Assembly (NCBI GenBank): GCA_051745065.1
Contig: JBNJDQ010000055.1
Span: 1-14,414 of the forward strand
From: Chitinivibrio sp051745065
GTDB taxonomy: Bacteria; Fibrobacterota; Chitinivibrionia; Chitinivibrionales; Chitinivibrionaceae
Direction: 5' to 3'
Length of the DNA stretch: 14,414 bases
Shown here in pieces: positions 1-7,636 of the stretch (position 1 is the first letter of the stretch; each line of letters begins with the position of its first letter). A model generated the notes under the pieces. That model worked only from the letters and a program-made list of their open reading frames with translations, made no database searches and was not told where the DNA came from. Made by a program: the position numbers and the translations under genes.

Positions 1-699
1 AGAGGCAAAGGAAACGGTTACGTGGGTGTTTTTTTTGATAAAAATCCAGTAAATACACAGGGCGGAAGAGAGTAGAAAGGAGAGGGCTGTTGCCAGGGCT
101 GCACCGCGATATCCCATGTCAAAGGTGTAGATCAGCAGAGGGTCAGCAATAATATTGAAAAGTGATCCCACACTCATGCAGATCATGGCACGCTTTGAAT
201 CACCTTCTCCCCGAAGTACGGCATTTCCTGCAAGAGTGACAGCAATCAGGGGCGAGGAAAGAATAAGAATTCGTCCATACTCCCAGGCCATGGAACCGAT
301 CTGTTTGTCCCCGGCGATTGCTGTGAGGGTTGTTTTCAGAAAGGGAAGCATGGCAAGACTCAGGCCGATGATCAGAACAAGGGCAATGGCAAAGGTAAGA
401 GTTGCAGCGTGATCAGCACCCTTCGTGTCGTCTTCACCGATTTTGCGGGAAATTGTTGCTCCGCCGCCCACACCAATTCCGCCGGCAAAGGCCATGAGGG
501 TCATGAAAAAGGGAAAGAATACGCCGATGGCTGCAAGGGCTTTATCCCCGACATTGGGAATGCCGGACACCCAGATTCCGTCCACAATATTGTAGACGGT
601 TTGGATGAACATGGCAAACATGATGGGAGCAGAAAGTTTGCGCACAGCTCTTTTCGGCTCTCCCAACAGCAGTTGTACTCCGGCGTGATTTCGGGACAT
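1..699 (-). CDS. MATE family multidrug efflux transporter, N-terminal half (partial)
   Basis: The minus strand is open for 233 codons from an ATG at 699 to the window edge, with no stop, so the gene continues off the left side. A GAAAGGA ribosome binding site lies about 6 nt before the ATG. The product is an inner-membrane drug/Na+ or H+ antiporter of the MATE family. It shows alternating hydrophobic segments, the early QTVYNIVDGIWVS stretch of TM1, the glycine-rich GGIGVGGGATISRKIG segment after TM2, LRGEGDSKRA, and FNIIADPLLIY in the fifth/sixth helix region. MATE proteins are about 450 residues, so this covers roughly the first six-helix lobe. It is divergent from the ECF sigma gene at 803 and shows no functional link to the flagellar operon. 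The family call is firm; the substrate is unknown. Confidence 0.88.
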   Translation of the reverse strand, partial: MSRNHAGVQLLLGEPKRAVRKLSAPIMFAMFIQTVYNIVDGIWVSGIPNVGDKALAAIGVFFPFFMTLMAFAGGIGVGGGATISRKIGEDDTKGADHAATLTFAIALVLIIGLSLAMLPFLKTTLTAIAGDKQIGSMAWEYGRILILSSPLIAVTLAGNAVLRGEGDSKRAMICMSVGSLFNIIADPLLIYTFDMGYRGAALATALSFLLSSALCIYWIFIKKNTHVTVSFAS

Positions 700-802
700 T
701 TTGAATCCTTTCCTGTCGGTATGTGCCCAAAAATATGTTCAGGAGAATTTTAATGTATATTAATAATATTTCGAGACTCTTAGACGTAATACAGGACAGA
801 GT
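700..802. promoter_or_regulatory. Divergent intergenic region, AT-rich
   Basis: This 103-nt spacer separates the divergent MATE and ECF sigma genes and must hold both promoters. The 751-771 stretch is almost entirely A/T and includes the palindrome TATTAATA, a plausible melting region. A loose plus-strand pair (TTCAGG at 738, TAATAA at 761, 17-nt spacer) can be drawn, but the -35 match is poor. I see no convincing ECF-type autoregulatory motif (AAC with a spaced CGTC). Confidence 0.3.
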
Positions 803-1372
803 ATGAAACAGACAAGTATTGACGAGAAAACCTATGTGGCCCTGTGGCTGGATTCAGGAGAGAGCAGTGCTTTTGAATATCTGTATAATGCGTATAAGCA
901 TAAGGTGTACACCTTGATTATCCGCATGGTGCGTGATCAGGCAGTTGCCGAGGATATACTCCAGGAGACGATTCTCTCTGCACTGAAGTCCATAGAGAGT
1001 TTTGACAGAACGAGAAGCTTTCTCAGTTGGCTCTTCGGAATTGCCCATAAAAAGACCATAGACCATATACGGCATGCGAAGGTGGTTCAGAAATATCAGG
1101 ATGAGGCGGCAGATGCCATGGGCAGCAGAATTGAGACACCCGCAGGAGATACAGAGAGCGGTAGAATTCGGACAGTGTTGTCTGCGGCGGTTGAAACCCT
1201 TTCTCCGCGACAGAAGGAGGTCTTTCTTATGCGTGAGATGAGTGGCGTTCCCTTTAAGGATATCGCCCGGATTACCGGTTGTTCTCTGAATAACGCCCTG
1301 GGGCGGATGAGGCTGGCCTGTGAGAAAATTCGTGAAGAGTTTAGAAGGAGAGGTTATGATGGTGTGCAATAG
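803..1372 (+). CDS. ECF-type (sigma-70 family) RNA polymerase sigma factor
   Basis: This 189-residue protein is the usual size for an extracytoplasmic-function sigma factor. Region 2 spans about residues 23-91 and includes AFEYLYNAYKHKVY, the DILQETILSAL core-binding/-10 helix, and FLSWLFGIAHKKTIDHIR. Region 4 spans about 128-180, with the helix-turn-helix LSPRQKEVFLMREMSGVPFKDIARITGC and the following SLNNALGRMRLACEKIRE. No region 3 is present. The ATG is preceded by AGGACAG. It overlaps the start of the anti-sigma gene by 17 nt, the standard translationally coupled sigma/anti-sigma pair. Its signal and regulon cannot be read from the sequence, and nothing here ties it to the flagellar genes beyond proximity. 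Confidence 0.93.
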   Translation: MKQTSIDEKTYVALWLDSGESSAFEYLYNAYKHKVYTLIIRMVRDQAVAEDILQETILSALKSIESFDRTRSFLSWLFGIAHKKTIDHIRHAKVVQKYQDEAADAMGSRIETPAGDTESGRIRTVLSAAVETLSPRQKEVFLMREMSGVPFKDIARITGCSLNNALGRMRLACEKIREEFRRRGYDGVQ

Positions 1373-1841
1373 ATGGTATACGGAAGGCCTGCTGTACTGC
1401 AGCGGGGAATTGAGCGATGCTCAGCAGAAGAGATACATGGCGCATATGCAGGAGTGCAAATCCTGTCGGGATCAGCTTTCCTGGCATACAAAAATTGCCG
1501 CTGCGGCACGGGATCTGCCTGAAGAAGAGGTGCCTGCAGATCTGGACCAACGCATTCGACTGATGATTCAGGAAACTGAAAGCACATCAAAAACGGGCAA
1601 AACTATACCTTTTATGATGTTTCTTCGCAGAAGTGCTGCAGCGGTTGCCCTGCTTCTGGCAGGTATGTGGCTCAGTTTCACCTTCTGGGCCCATACTCCG
1701 GAAGACGGAGATTCTATTGCTGCGGCTGATTCCACCGCAACGCAGGATTCTGCTGGCCTGCAGGATAATTCAGTACCCTTTATCAAAGGCGAAAGCACGG
1801 GAATCCGTTCGGTGGGGGTATCCGACAGTACGGATAAATAA
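1356..1841 (+). CDS. Zinc-finger transmembrane anti-sigma factor
   Basis: This 161-residue protein is the likely membrane-bound inhibitor of the ECF sigma factor encoded just upstream. The N-terminal cytosolic part carries the zinc-binding anti-sigma signature H30-x3-C34-x2-C37, with a further cysteine at 15 in LLYCSGEL. One transmembrane helix lies at about 93-112 (AAAVALLLAGMWLSFTFWA). The remaining 50 or so residues are acidic, rich in Ser, Thr and Asp, and predicted extracytoplasmic. I chose the ATG at 1356 because AGAAGGAG ends 5 nt before it; an in-frame ATG at 1320 has no such site and lies deep in the sigma gene. The signal sensed is unknown. It ends 6 nt from the stop of the convergent flagellar operon. 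Confidence 0.85.
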   Translation: MMVCNRWYTEGLLYCSGELSDAQQKRYMAHMQECKSCRDQLSWHTKIAAAARDLPEEEVPADLDQRIRLMIQETESTSKTGKTIPFMMFLRRSAAAVALLLAGMWLSFTFWAHTPEDGDSIAAADSTATQDSAGLQDNSVPFIKGESTGIRSVGVSDSTDK

Positions 1842-1853
1842 AACCCTTTATTT
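1836..1853. repeat. AT-only palindrome spanning two convergent stop codons
   Basis: AAATAAA and TTTATTT form a perfect 7-bp inverted repeat around ACCC. It includes the anti-sigma stop codon and the stop of the convergent 479-residue gene. The stem has no G/C pairs, so it would be a weak hairpin. A bidirectional terminator role is possible but poorly supported. No stronger terminator is seen between the two genes. Confidence 0.3.
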
Positions 1854-3287
1854 CATTCCTGCTGCATCGATTATGGTGCGGCGGATCTCAGCTTTCAGGG
1901 AGTGTTCTATCCCTGTTATTCCATATTCAGAGTCATCTGTAAAGATACGATCCAGATCACGAAGGATCAGTCTTTTTTGTTTGTGCACCCTGAGCGCGTC
2001 CGATCCGGCGTAATCATACACCCATATTCGGTATTGGATTTTAAAATCTGCGATTGACCCTGTGCTGCGGTTGTAATCCAGATGCAGCAGTAAAAACCCG
2101 ACATCATTGTACAGTGATGTTTCCTTACGGAGAGTTGCCCATTTCTGCCGAAATAACGCCCAGTACCGACCGGGGGAGAGATTATCTTCAAAAACCCTGA
2201 TCAGGTCAATATCAAGGACAAAGCGCGCCCCCTGTGTAAACAGCGTATCGAGACGATTAAACCATGCATCCCTGCTGTGCCAGGTGTAGCGGACCTGTGT
2301 TCCGGCTTCCGTGATGTGTCCCGTGAGAATATTTCGTTCTTTGTCAGCAAAAAGATCTTCCAGAGCCCGGCGGTCAAAGTCGAAAAAGAGGCGCGGGTAT
2401 TCGTGTTCCATAAATTGTTTCATGGAATCGATAATTGACACTTCATATTCCCGGGGTGAACGGTGTTCATAATACATTTGTCCGCGCGACAAATCTGAAA
2501 CGGGGCTGATAATACGGTCTTCAGCATTCGTAAAGCTTTTGGGAAAAGGTGACTGTCCGGGAAGGAGCGCAGGAACAGTTACGGTGATTCCCCGTCGGGT
2601 GAAATGGACATCACCGGATCGGGTCAAAAGAATTTTGTCAGCACTTTCATTGCTGTAATGAACGCCGTAAGCGGTGGTTAAAATTTCCTTTAAAAGGAGC
2701 GCAACGCCCTGATCAGCAGATGCGCGGCGGTTAATGAAATTGTATACTGCCGGCCATTGAAAAAGGAGGGAGTCTTCCCGGGGGGCACTTCTCCTCAGAC
2801 GGCTGAGAACAGAGCGCGTTTTGAAAAGGCGCTGTCGTTCATCTGATGACCGGAAAGGATCAAAGAGGGCAGAGCGCACATGCGGGGATGCATCGTGCCG
2901 GGTCAGATGGTATACACAGGTACCGCGTATTTGGTGTTCGCCGTTTTTCAGGGTAAGGGTGAGATCAAGAGAATCGGCATTTTTGTAGGTATAGGCACCG
3001 GTGATAATCAGATCTGAAGGCTGAACATTGCGGATAGCATGAAGTTCCCGAATGATCCGAAATGAGTAATTCGCGGAATCGGGAAAATCCCTGAAGATAT
3101 CCTGAACAACCGGAGCGAGAGGTAACAGGTAATGAGCATCACGGGAAAGAACAAATACACGGGAAACACCATCTGCCTGCACTCGCTGTCGCAGACAGTT
3201 TTCCGCCCACAGAGACAGCGCCGAGAGCAGCACAAAGAGTACTGACAAAAGGGGAGAGACACCGATCTTTCGGTGCAGTCTGATCAT
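1848..3287 (-). CDS. Secreted protein of unknown function, last gene of the flagellar operon (possible NTF2-like C-terminal domain)
   Basis: This 479-residue protein has a clear signal peptide: RLHRK, then a hydrophobic stretch to about residue 28, ending SLWA-EN. There is no lipobox. Residues about 40-125 (RVFVLSRDAHYLL, then SDLIITGAYTYKNADSLDLTLTL) loosely resemble the nucleotide-fold domain of TolB N-termini and of FlgT/FlgO-type proteins. Residues about 285-425 look like an NTF2-like module: FMEHEYPRLFFDFDRRALEDLFAD, ILTGH, a tryptophan at about 342, FRQKWATL, then YNDVGFLLLHLDYN and YRIWVYD. Both assignments are by pattern memory and are inference. It starts 8 nt after the fliY stop, so it is probably co-transcribed and coupled. 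Its place matches where fliO/fliP follow fliY in related operons, but it does not look like FliO. A periplasmic motor-associated or assembly role is plausible, not shown. Confidence 0.75.
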   Translation of the reverse strand: MIRLHRKIGVSPLLSVLFVLLSALSLWAENCLRQRVQADGVSRVFVLSRDAHYLLPLAPVVQDIFRDFPDSANYSFRIIRELHAIRNVQPSDLIITGAYTYKNADSLDLTLTLKNGEHQIRGTCVYHLTRHDASPHVRSALFDPFRSSDERQRLFKTRSVLSRLRRSAPREDSLLFQWPAVYNFINRRASADQGVALLLKEILTTAYGVHYSNESADKILLTRSGDVHFTRRGITVTVPALLPGQSPFPKSFTNAEDRIISPVSDLSRGQMYYEHRSPREYEVSIIDSMKQFMEHEYPRLFFDFDRRALEDLFADKERNILTGHITEAGTQVRYTWHSRDAWFNRLDTLFTQGARFVLDIDLIRVFEDNLSPGRYWALFRQKWATLRKETSLYNDVGFLLLHLDYNRSTGSIADFKIQYRIWVYDYAGSDALRVHKQKRLILRDLDRIFTDDSEYGITGIEHSLKAEIRRTIIDAAGMK

Positions 3288-3295
3288 AACTGTCT

Positions 3296-4339
3296 TCAGC
3301 GCAGGCTTTTAATGCGTTCTTCCGGTGAGACAAGGGAGATTATCCGCACACCGAAATTTTCATCGACCACAACGACCTCACCTTTGGCAACAACCTTCTC
3401 ATTCACCAGGAGGTTCACCGGTTCACCGGCAAAATTATCCAGTTCGATTGTGCTGCCCGGTGCCATATCCAGAACACGTTTGATGGAGATATCCGTACTT
3501 CCCAGTTCGATGGATACATCCAGATCAATGTCCAGAAGCATATCAATGTTTTTGGCAGATGCCGGCTTGACCCGCGGACGATGAGGTTCTTCAGGATCTT
3601 CTTCGTACGACCGGGAACCCATGGAATCTGCAGCCGTTGTCAGGGAGTCCAGCTCGTCCTGGGAAAGCAGATCATCGTCATCATCAAAGGGTTTATTCTG
3701 CGGTTTTTCCTCCGGTTCGAAACTGCCGCCGCCGTACGCCTTGTTAAGAGTGGCAAAAAGGTGCGTATCCTCCACAATCACCATGGGAAAGGATTCACCG
3801 CCTTCAACCTTCACCTGTACAAGGACAGTACGCCCGTCAGCGGTTTCACTTCCTTCGTTATCATGAGGAACAACATCCCCGGCATTTACAGTGGAGCCGA
3901 CCTTTTCGCCAAGATCCGTGGCATATCCGCCGTTTACTGCACTGAAGAGTTCCTTAATGGCATCAAGATGTTCCTCGGCGTTGAATTCAGCTGAGCCGTC
4001 ACCCATCACCATGAGGTCTGCAAGATGGGCAACACTCTTTTTACCAAGGAAGATCGTGTGTGTACCCTCTGCTCCGCCGGACAGGTTGAGGTCTATGGCA
4101 ACATATCCGTCATCCTCCAGCTTCTCCGCGGGGGCGGTTCCATCGATCACCTCGCTTATCTCAAAGGTGATTTCTTTGCCGATCAGGGTGTTAATAACAC
4201 TGCTCTGCTGTTTGTTTAAATCACCGATGATAGTTTCAATCTTGTCACTACCGCCGTCAGAACCGGAGTTTTCTCCGCCTCCTGCGACTTCTGATTCAAG
4301 TAATGCATCAATATCATCCTGTGAGAGAAAATCACTCAT
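3296..4339 (-). CDS. fliY: Flagellar motor switch protein FliY (FliN with CheC-like domain)
   Basis: This 347-residue C-ring protein is far longer than enteric FliN (about 137). The N-terminus has LSQDDIDALL (5-14), the CheY-P docking peptide shared with FliM. Residues about 33-205 are CheC-like, and about 262-342 form the SpoA/FliN domain (DMLLDIDLDVSIELG, ISIKRVLDMAPGSTIEL, NEKVVAKGEVVVVDENFGVRI). Two features are odd. A second docking-like motif, LLSQDELDSL, sits at 224-233 after an Asp run, in the linker. The CheC phosphatase motif D-x3-E-x2-N reads D126-x3-E130-x2-S133, and the first-half equivalent (GDLN, 39-42) lacks the Glu. Phosphatase activity is therefore doubtful. Its ATG overlaps the end of fliM by 8 nt with GGAAGGGGAA upstream, indicating coupling. 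Confidence 0.93.
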   Translation of the reverse strand: MSDFLSQDDIDALLESEVAGGGENSGSDGGSDKIETIIGDLNKQQSSVINTLIGKEITFEISEVIDGTAPAEKLEDDGYVAIDLNLSGGAEGTHTIFLGKKSVAHLADLMVMGDGSAEFNAEEHLDAIKELFSAVNGGYATDLGEKVGSTVNAGDVVPHDNEGSETADGRTVLVQVKVEGGESFPMVIVEDTHLFATLNKAYGGGSFEPEEKPQNKPFDDDDDLLSQDELDSLTTAADSMGSRSYEEDPEEPHRPRVKPASAKNIDMLLDIDLDVSIELGSTDISIKRVLDMAPGSTIELDNFAGEPVNLLVNEKVVAKGEVVVVDENFGVRIISLVSPEERIKSLR

Positions 4340-5519
4340 GGGGTTCCCCTTCCTGATCTGTATCCGAGGTCAGATCATCCTCATCGGAATCAAACGTATT
4401 GGGGGTATTGGCGGTTTCATCAATACCGGGAATTTCCTCTTCGAGAACTCGGGTGATGCGCACGGCTTTTTTTCGCCCCTTGACACCGCTTTTTCCACCC
4501 ATTTTGCTTTTTCCGCCGACCTGCACGATCAGATCGGAATCTTTATGTTTATTCAGGCAGATTATGTCATCGTTCTGCAATTGCAGCAGATCCCGGATGG
4601 ATATCCTGGTTTTCCCCACAAGAGCCGAGATCGGTACAGAAATGTCCTGTATTTCCCGCTCCATTGTCTTCACAGTTTCCGGGGTTGTTTCCGCTGTGGT
4701 GGACAGATAATCTTCACCCCCCATCTCGGAAAAGATTTGTTCAATGATATGGTGGGGAAAACAAATACTCATAAGCCCCGATGATTTGAGAAGATGTACT
4801 TCAAAGGTGATAAGAATAACCGTTTCCCCGGGGGGGACAATCTGGACAAACATGGGATTTGTTTCGTAATTGGTTATGCGTGGATTAAATGACCCCATGT
4901 GTTCCCAGGCGGCGGCCAGATCAGCCAGACCGCGGGCGACAATACTGCGGATAACATTCTGTTCGATCTTTGTCAGTTCACGGTTGTTCTCGTTGGTTCG
5001 GCCCAGGCCGCCGAAGAGCCGGTCAATCATATAGAAAACAAGGGAAGGGTTCATCTCGAAAATGGCCGTAACGTCAATGGGCTCCATCTGGAAAAGATGA
5101 ATGCAGCTGGGATTTGAGATAGACATAATAAATTCGGAGTAGGTAAGCTGATCCACACTGACCACTTCTGTTTCGACAAAGGTGCGCAGATAATTTGTCA
5201 GGGTTGTGGAAAAAAGCCGGGCATACCCTTCATGGAGATTGTGAATTGTGCGCATCTGGTCTTTTGATACGCGGTCCGGGCGGCGAAAATCATAAAGACT
5301 GAGAACCTTGTCCCCGATATCGTCATCATCATCTTCGTCATCTTCGTAGCTTGTGGAAAAGTCAAAATCCGATACCCCGGTGCCGCCCGCACTGCTCCCG
5401 GCGGATGGTCCTGCAGCCTCTTCCTCGACAGCATCGGAGGCATAGTCGTCGTCGGTTTCCTCTTCGCTGACTGCAGAAAGGAGTGCATCTATTTCATCCT
5501 GTGAGAGTATATCGCTCAT
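4332..5519 (-). CDS. fliM: Flagellar motor switch protein FliM
   Basis: FliM forms the C-ring at the cytoplasmic base of the motor; it binds FliG and CheY-P and switches rotation direction. This 395-residue copy begins with the CheY-P peptide LSQDEIDALL (5-14). A strongly acidic linker follows (about 19-68, including runs of Asp and Glu). The middle domain (about 72-255) has the FliG-binding GGxG motif as GGLG at 170-173 and the ELTKIEQNVI helix. The C-terminal SpoA domain is at about 280-365 (ISVPISALVGKTRISIRDLLQLQNDDIICL), followed by another acidic tail. Most FliM proteins are about 330-350 residues, so linker and tail are long. AGGA lies 8 nt before the ATG, and fliL ends 21 nt upstream. 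Confidence 0.96.
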   Translation of the reverse strand: MSDILSQDEIDALLSAVSEEETDDDYASDAVEEEAAGPSAGSSAGGTGVSDFDFSTSYEDDEDDDDDIGDKVLSLYDFRRPDRVSKDQMRTIHNLHEGYARLFSTTLTNYLRTFVETEVVSVDQLTYSEFIMSISNPSCIHLFQMEPIDVTAIFEMNPSLVFYMIDRLFGGLGRTNENNRELTKIEQNVIRSIVARGLADLAAAWEHMGSFNPRITNYETNPMFVQIVPPGETVILITFEVHLLKSSGLMSICFPHHIIEQIFSEMGGEDYLSTTAETTPETVKTMEREIQDISVPISALVGKTRISIRDLLQLQNDDIICLNKHKDSDLIVQVGGKSKMGGKSGVKGRKKAVRITRVLEEEIPGIDETANTPNTFDSDEDDLTSDTDQEGEPHE

Positions 5520-5540
5520 GGCTCAATCCTTTGTTCAATC

Positions 5541-6119
5541 CTACTGAACAATAAATTCTGTTATATACACATTGCTGAATTCCCCCGCCTGCAGCGGAAG
5601 AGCATTGTTGAATTTAATCAGCAGGTCGGAACTGATATTCTTCTGTGCATTCGGGTCCAGGACCTCTTTCAGTGTGAGAGACGAGAGATGATCAATTGCA
5701 ATGGACTTGAAATTGCTGGACATGGTAGCGGCAGTCTCCAGAAGTTTCTTGTTTTTCTTTTTTCCGGCATCGTAAGCGAGTTCCAGATTCACCTTCAGAA
5801 AGCGGGTCCCTTCTGTTCCTGCAATGTTCACGACAGTCTCAAAAGAAGCCTCTGTCAGAATAACTTCCTCTTCAATGTATTCATCGTCGGAAGTCCGGGC
5901 ATCTTCGGAATCAGAGGAGCGCTGCTCTGTTTTGTCCGGGCGTTCCTCCCTGTCCTGAGGGGCCTGAAAGAAACGAATCATCACAAAGGCGATCACTGTA
6001 ACAAAAATCAGCTGCCCTGCAATCAAACCGATCAGCAGGGGCAGACTGCTTTTCTTTTTGATCTTTCCTTCGCTTTTTTCACCCTCTTCTTCGGGGTTTT
6101 TCTTTCCTTCATCTGCCAT
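5541..6119 (-). CDS. fliL: Flagellar basal body-associated protein FliL
   Basis: FliL is a single-pass inner-membrane protein that surrounds or supports the MotAB stator. The 192-residue product has a charged cytosolic N-terminus (25 residues rich in Lys and Glu), a transmembrane helix at about 26-51, and a Glu/Asp/Arg-rich linker (about 53-85). The periplasmic FliL domain runs from about 86 to the end (EASFETVVNIAGTEGTRFLKVNLELAY, then LKEVLDPNAQ and a C-terminal VYITEFIVQ). The length is slightly above the usual 150-180 because of the linker. AAGGCGGAA precedes the ATG. It lies 16 nt after motB and 21 nt before fliM, the common motB-fliL-fliM order. Confidence 0.93.
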   Translation of the reverse strand: MADEGKKNPEEEGEKSEGKIKKKSSLPLLIGLIAGQLIFVTVIAFVMIRFFQAPQDREERPDKTEQRSSDSEDARTSDDEYIEEEVILTEASFETVVNIAGTEGTRFLKVNLELAYDAGKKKNKKLLETAATMSSNFKSIAIDHLSSLTLKEVLDPNAQKNISSDLLIKFNNALPLQAGEFSNVYITEFIVQ

Positions 6120-6135
6120 TTAAGTTCCGCCTTGG

Positions 6136-6867
6136 TTATTTTTCCTGTGGTTCCGATTCTTTTTCAAAGTCGGCAAATACTTCAATCCGTCTGTTCTTCT
6201 CCCGATCCTCCGGGGTATCATTGGGGGCAATGGGCCGGTACTGCCCGTATCCGACAGCACTCATTTTGGATGGGTCCATACCTTTGCGGTACAGGTATCG
6301 CACCACCCGTGTGGCCCGTGCCGAGGAGAGTTCCCAGTTGGAAGGATACCGACTGCTGTTGATGGGAACATTATCAGTGTGCCCCTCCACGCGTATCTGT
6401 TCTTTCGGCAACTCTTCAATAACACTTAACATCTTTACTAACAGTTCTTTAAATTGATCTTTCAGAACGGCACTGCCCGGATCAAAAGAAACGGGATCAT
6501 TGATTCGTATGCCCACGCCTTTTTCGGTAACTTTTACTTTGACGGCATCGTCCATATTCTCTTTTTTGACAATCTGGCGCATTTTCATGGCTGCGTCCGC
6601 GGCCATGCGTTTATTCTGGGCATCACCACCCAGGCGCGGACGGAGAACTTCCTGGTGGATTGCCACGGTGGGCATACTTTCAAGGACACCGTTCAGGGCA
6701 TTTTGAAAGGAAGAGGCTGCAATGTCGAATTTTTTGGGATTCACCTCCGACATTGACAGGAGCAACACAAAAAAGCAGAGAAGGAGGGTCATCATATCGC
6801 CATAGGTGGCCATATACTCCGGTGCACCTTCTTTGCACTCCTCCTGTTTGCATTCCTCTTCAGCCAT
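6136..6867 (-). CDS. motB: Flagellar stator protein MotB (PomB-like)
   Basis: MotB anchors the stator to peptidoglycan and carries the ion-binding aspartate. The 243-residue protein has a short cytosolic N-terminus, one TM helix (about 20-42) with the channel Asp24 in ATYGDMMTLLLCFFVLLLS, then a plug/linker region. A C-terminal OmpA-like peptidoglycan-binding domain follows (about 118-232), with VEGHTDNVPI, NWELSSARA and NRRIEV. The helix closely resembles that of Vibrio PomB as I recall it, including Asp at 24, Cys at 31 and FFVLLLSxSE, which points to sodium use. The usual Trp before the helix is Tyr18. Only one base separates it from the motA stop, so the two are co-translated. Confidence 0.95.
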   Translation of the reverse strand: MAEEECKQEECKEGAPEYMATYGDMMTLLLCFFVLLLSMSEVNPKKFDIAASSFQNALNGVLESMPTVAIHQEVLRPRLGGDAQNKRMAADAAMKMRQIVKKENMDDAVKVKVTEKGVGIRINDPVSFDPGSAVLKDQFKELLVKMLSVIEELPKEQIRVEGHTDNVPINSSRYPSNWELSSARATRVVRYLYRKGMDPSKMSAVGYGQYRPIAPNDTPEDREKNRRIEVFADFEKESEPQEK

Positions 6868-6868
6868 G

Positions 6869-7636
6869 TTACTCGTTCTCCATTACTTCTGCACGGGAAA
6901 CGGGATCAAGAAACGCCGCCAGGCGCTGCTTAACAATTCGCGGATTATCACCGGTCTGCAGGGCCATGATACCTTCAAGCATGAGGTTTTTTTCCATTAT
7001 TTCCTCCGCTGAATGCTGCCCCAGAATGTTGGCCACGGGAGTACAAAAGGCATTGGCCATGAGTGATCCGTACAGGGTTGTAATCAATGCAACGGCCATG
7101 TTCGGACCGATAGAGGAGACATCACTCATATTGCCCAGCATCAGAATAAGCCCCACCAATGTCCCGATCATTCCCATGGCCGGGGCAAGAGTTGCCATGA
7201 ATTCAAAGAGCTCTTTTCCGCTTTTATGGCGCTCCTCAATAAAGTTGATCTCTGTTTTAAGAATATCCCGTATTATCTCTGGTTCCGTCCCGTCCACTGC
7301 AAGACCGATCCCCTTTTTGAGAAATTCATCATCCAGTTTCTGTGCTTTATCTTCAAGAGCAAGAATACCTTCGCGCCGCGCCTGATCAGAAAATTCGGTA
7401 AGTGTTTTTATTGATGATACGGGATCACTGTCAGACTTGCCGAACGCTTTCTTAAGAAGTGCCGGAACGGTCTTCATATTATCGAGAGGATAGGCCACGA
7501 AGGTTGCGGCAATTGTCCCGATGATAACAATCTGGAGGGAAGGAATATCGATAAACGTTCCAAGCTGACCAAAGCCCATTCCCATAAGAATGAAAAGCCA
7601 GGCGATGAACAATCCTGCAAGATTACTAATACTCAT
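6869..7636 (-). CDS. motA: Flagellar stator protein MotA (PomA-like)
   Basis: MotA forms the five-subunit ring around the MotB dimer, conducts ions and drives the rotor through FliG. The 255-residue protein has four TM helices (about 5-25, 33-50, 149-168, 178-200) and a cytoplasmic loop. Loop charges that contact FliG are present in ARREGILALE (Arg87/88, Glu95). The conserved prolines are P152 (APAMGMIG) and P200. TM3 reads GMIGTLVGL with Thr159, and TM4 LITTLYG with Thr187, matching the threonines that line the sodium site in PomA; proton-type MotA usually has Ala at the first position. Its ATG overlaps the flbD stop as ATGA. The size fits PomA (253) better than E. coli MotA (295). Confidence 0.95.
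   Translation of the reverse strand: MSISNLAGLFIAWLFILMGMGFGQLGTFIDIPSLQIVIIGTIAATFVAYPLDNMKTVPALLKKAFGKSDSDPVSSIKTLTEFSDQARREGILALEDKAQKLDDEFLKKGIGLAVDGTEPEIIRDILKTEINFIEERHKSGKELFEFMATLAPAMGMIGTLVGLILMLGNMSDVSSIGPNMAVALITTLYGSLMANAFCTPVANILGQHSAEEIMEKNLMLEGIMALQTGDNPRIVKQRLAAFLDPVSRAEVMENE

Noticed and set aside
184..197. A TGGCACG sequence inside the MATE gene as a sigma-54 site
   Set aside because: There is no TTGC element at the required spacing and it lies within coding sequence.
854..1369. A long minus-strand frame antisense to the sigma factor gene
   Set aside because: The plus frame encodes a clear ECF sigma factor; the antisense product has no family features.
3891..4784. A 297-codon plus-strand frame antisense to fliY and fliM
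   Set aside because: It covers two well-recognised genes and has a Ser/Pro/Phe-rich composition typical of antisense frames.
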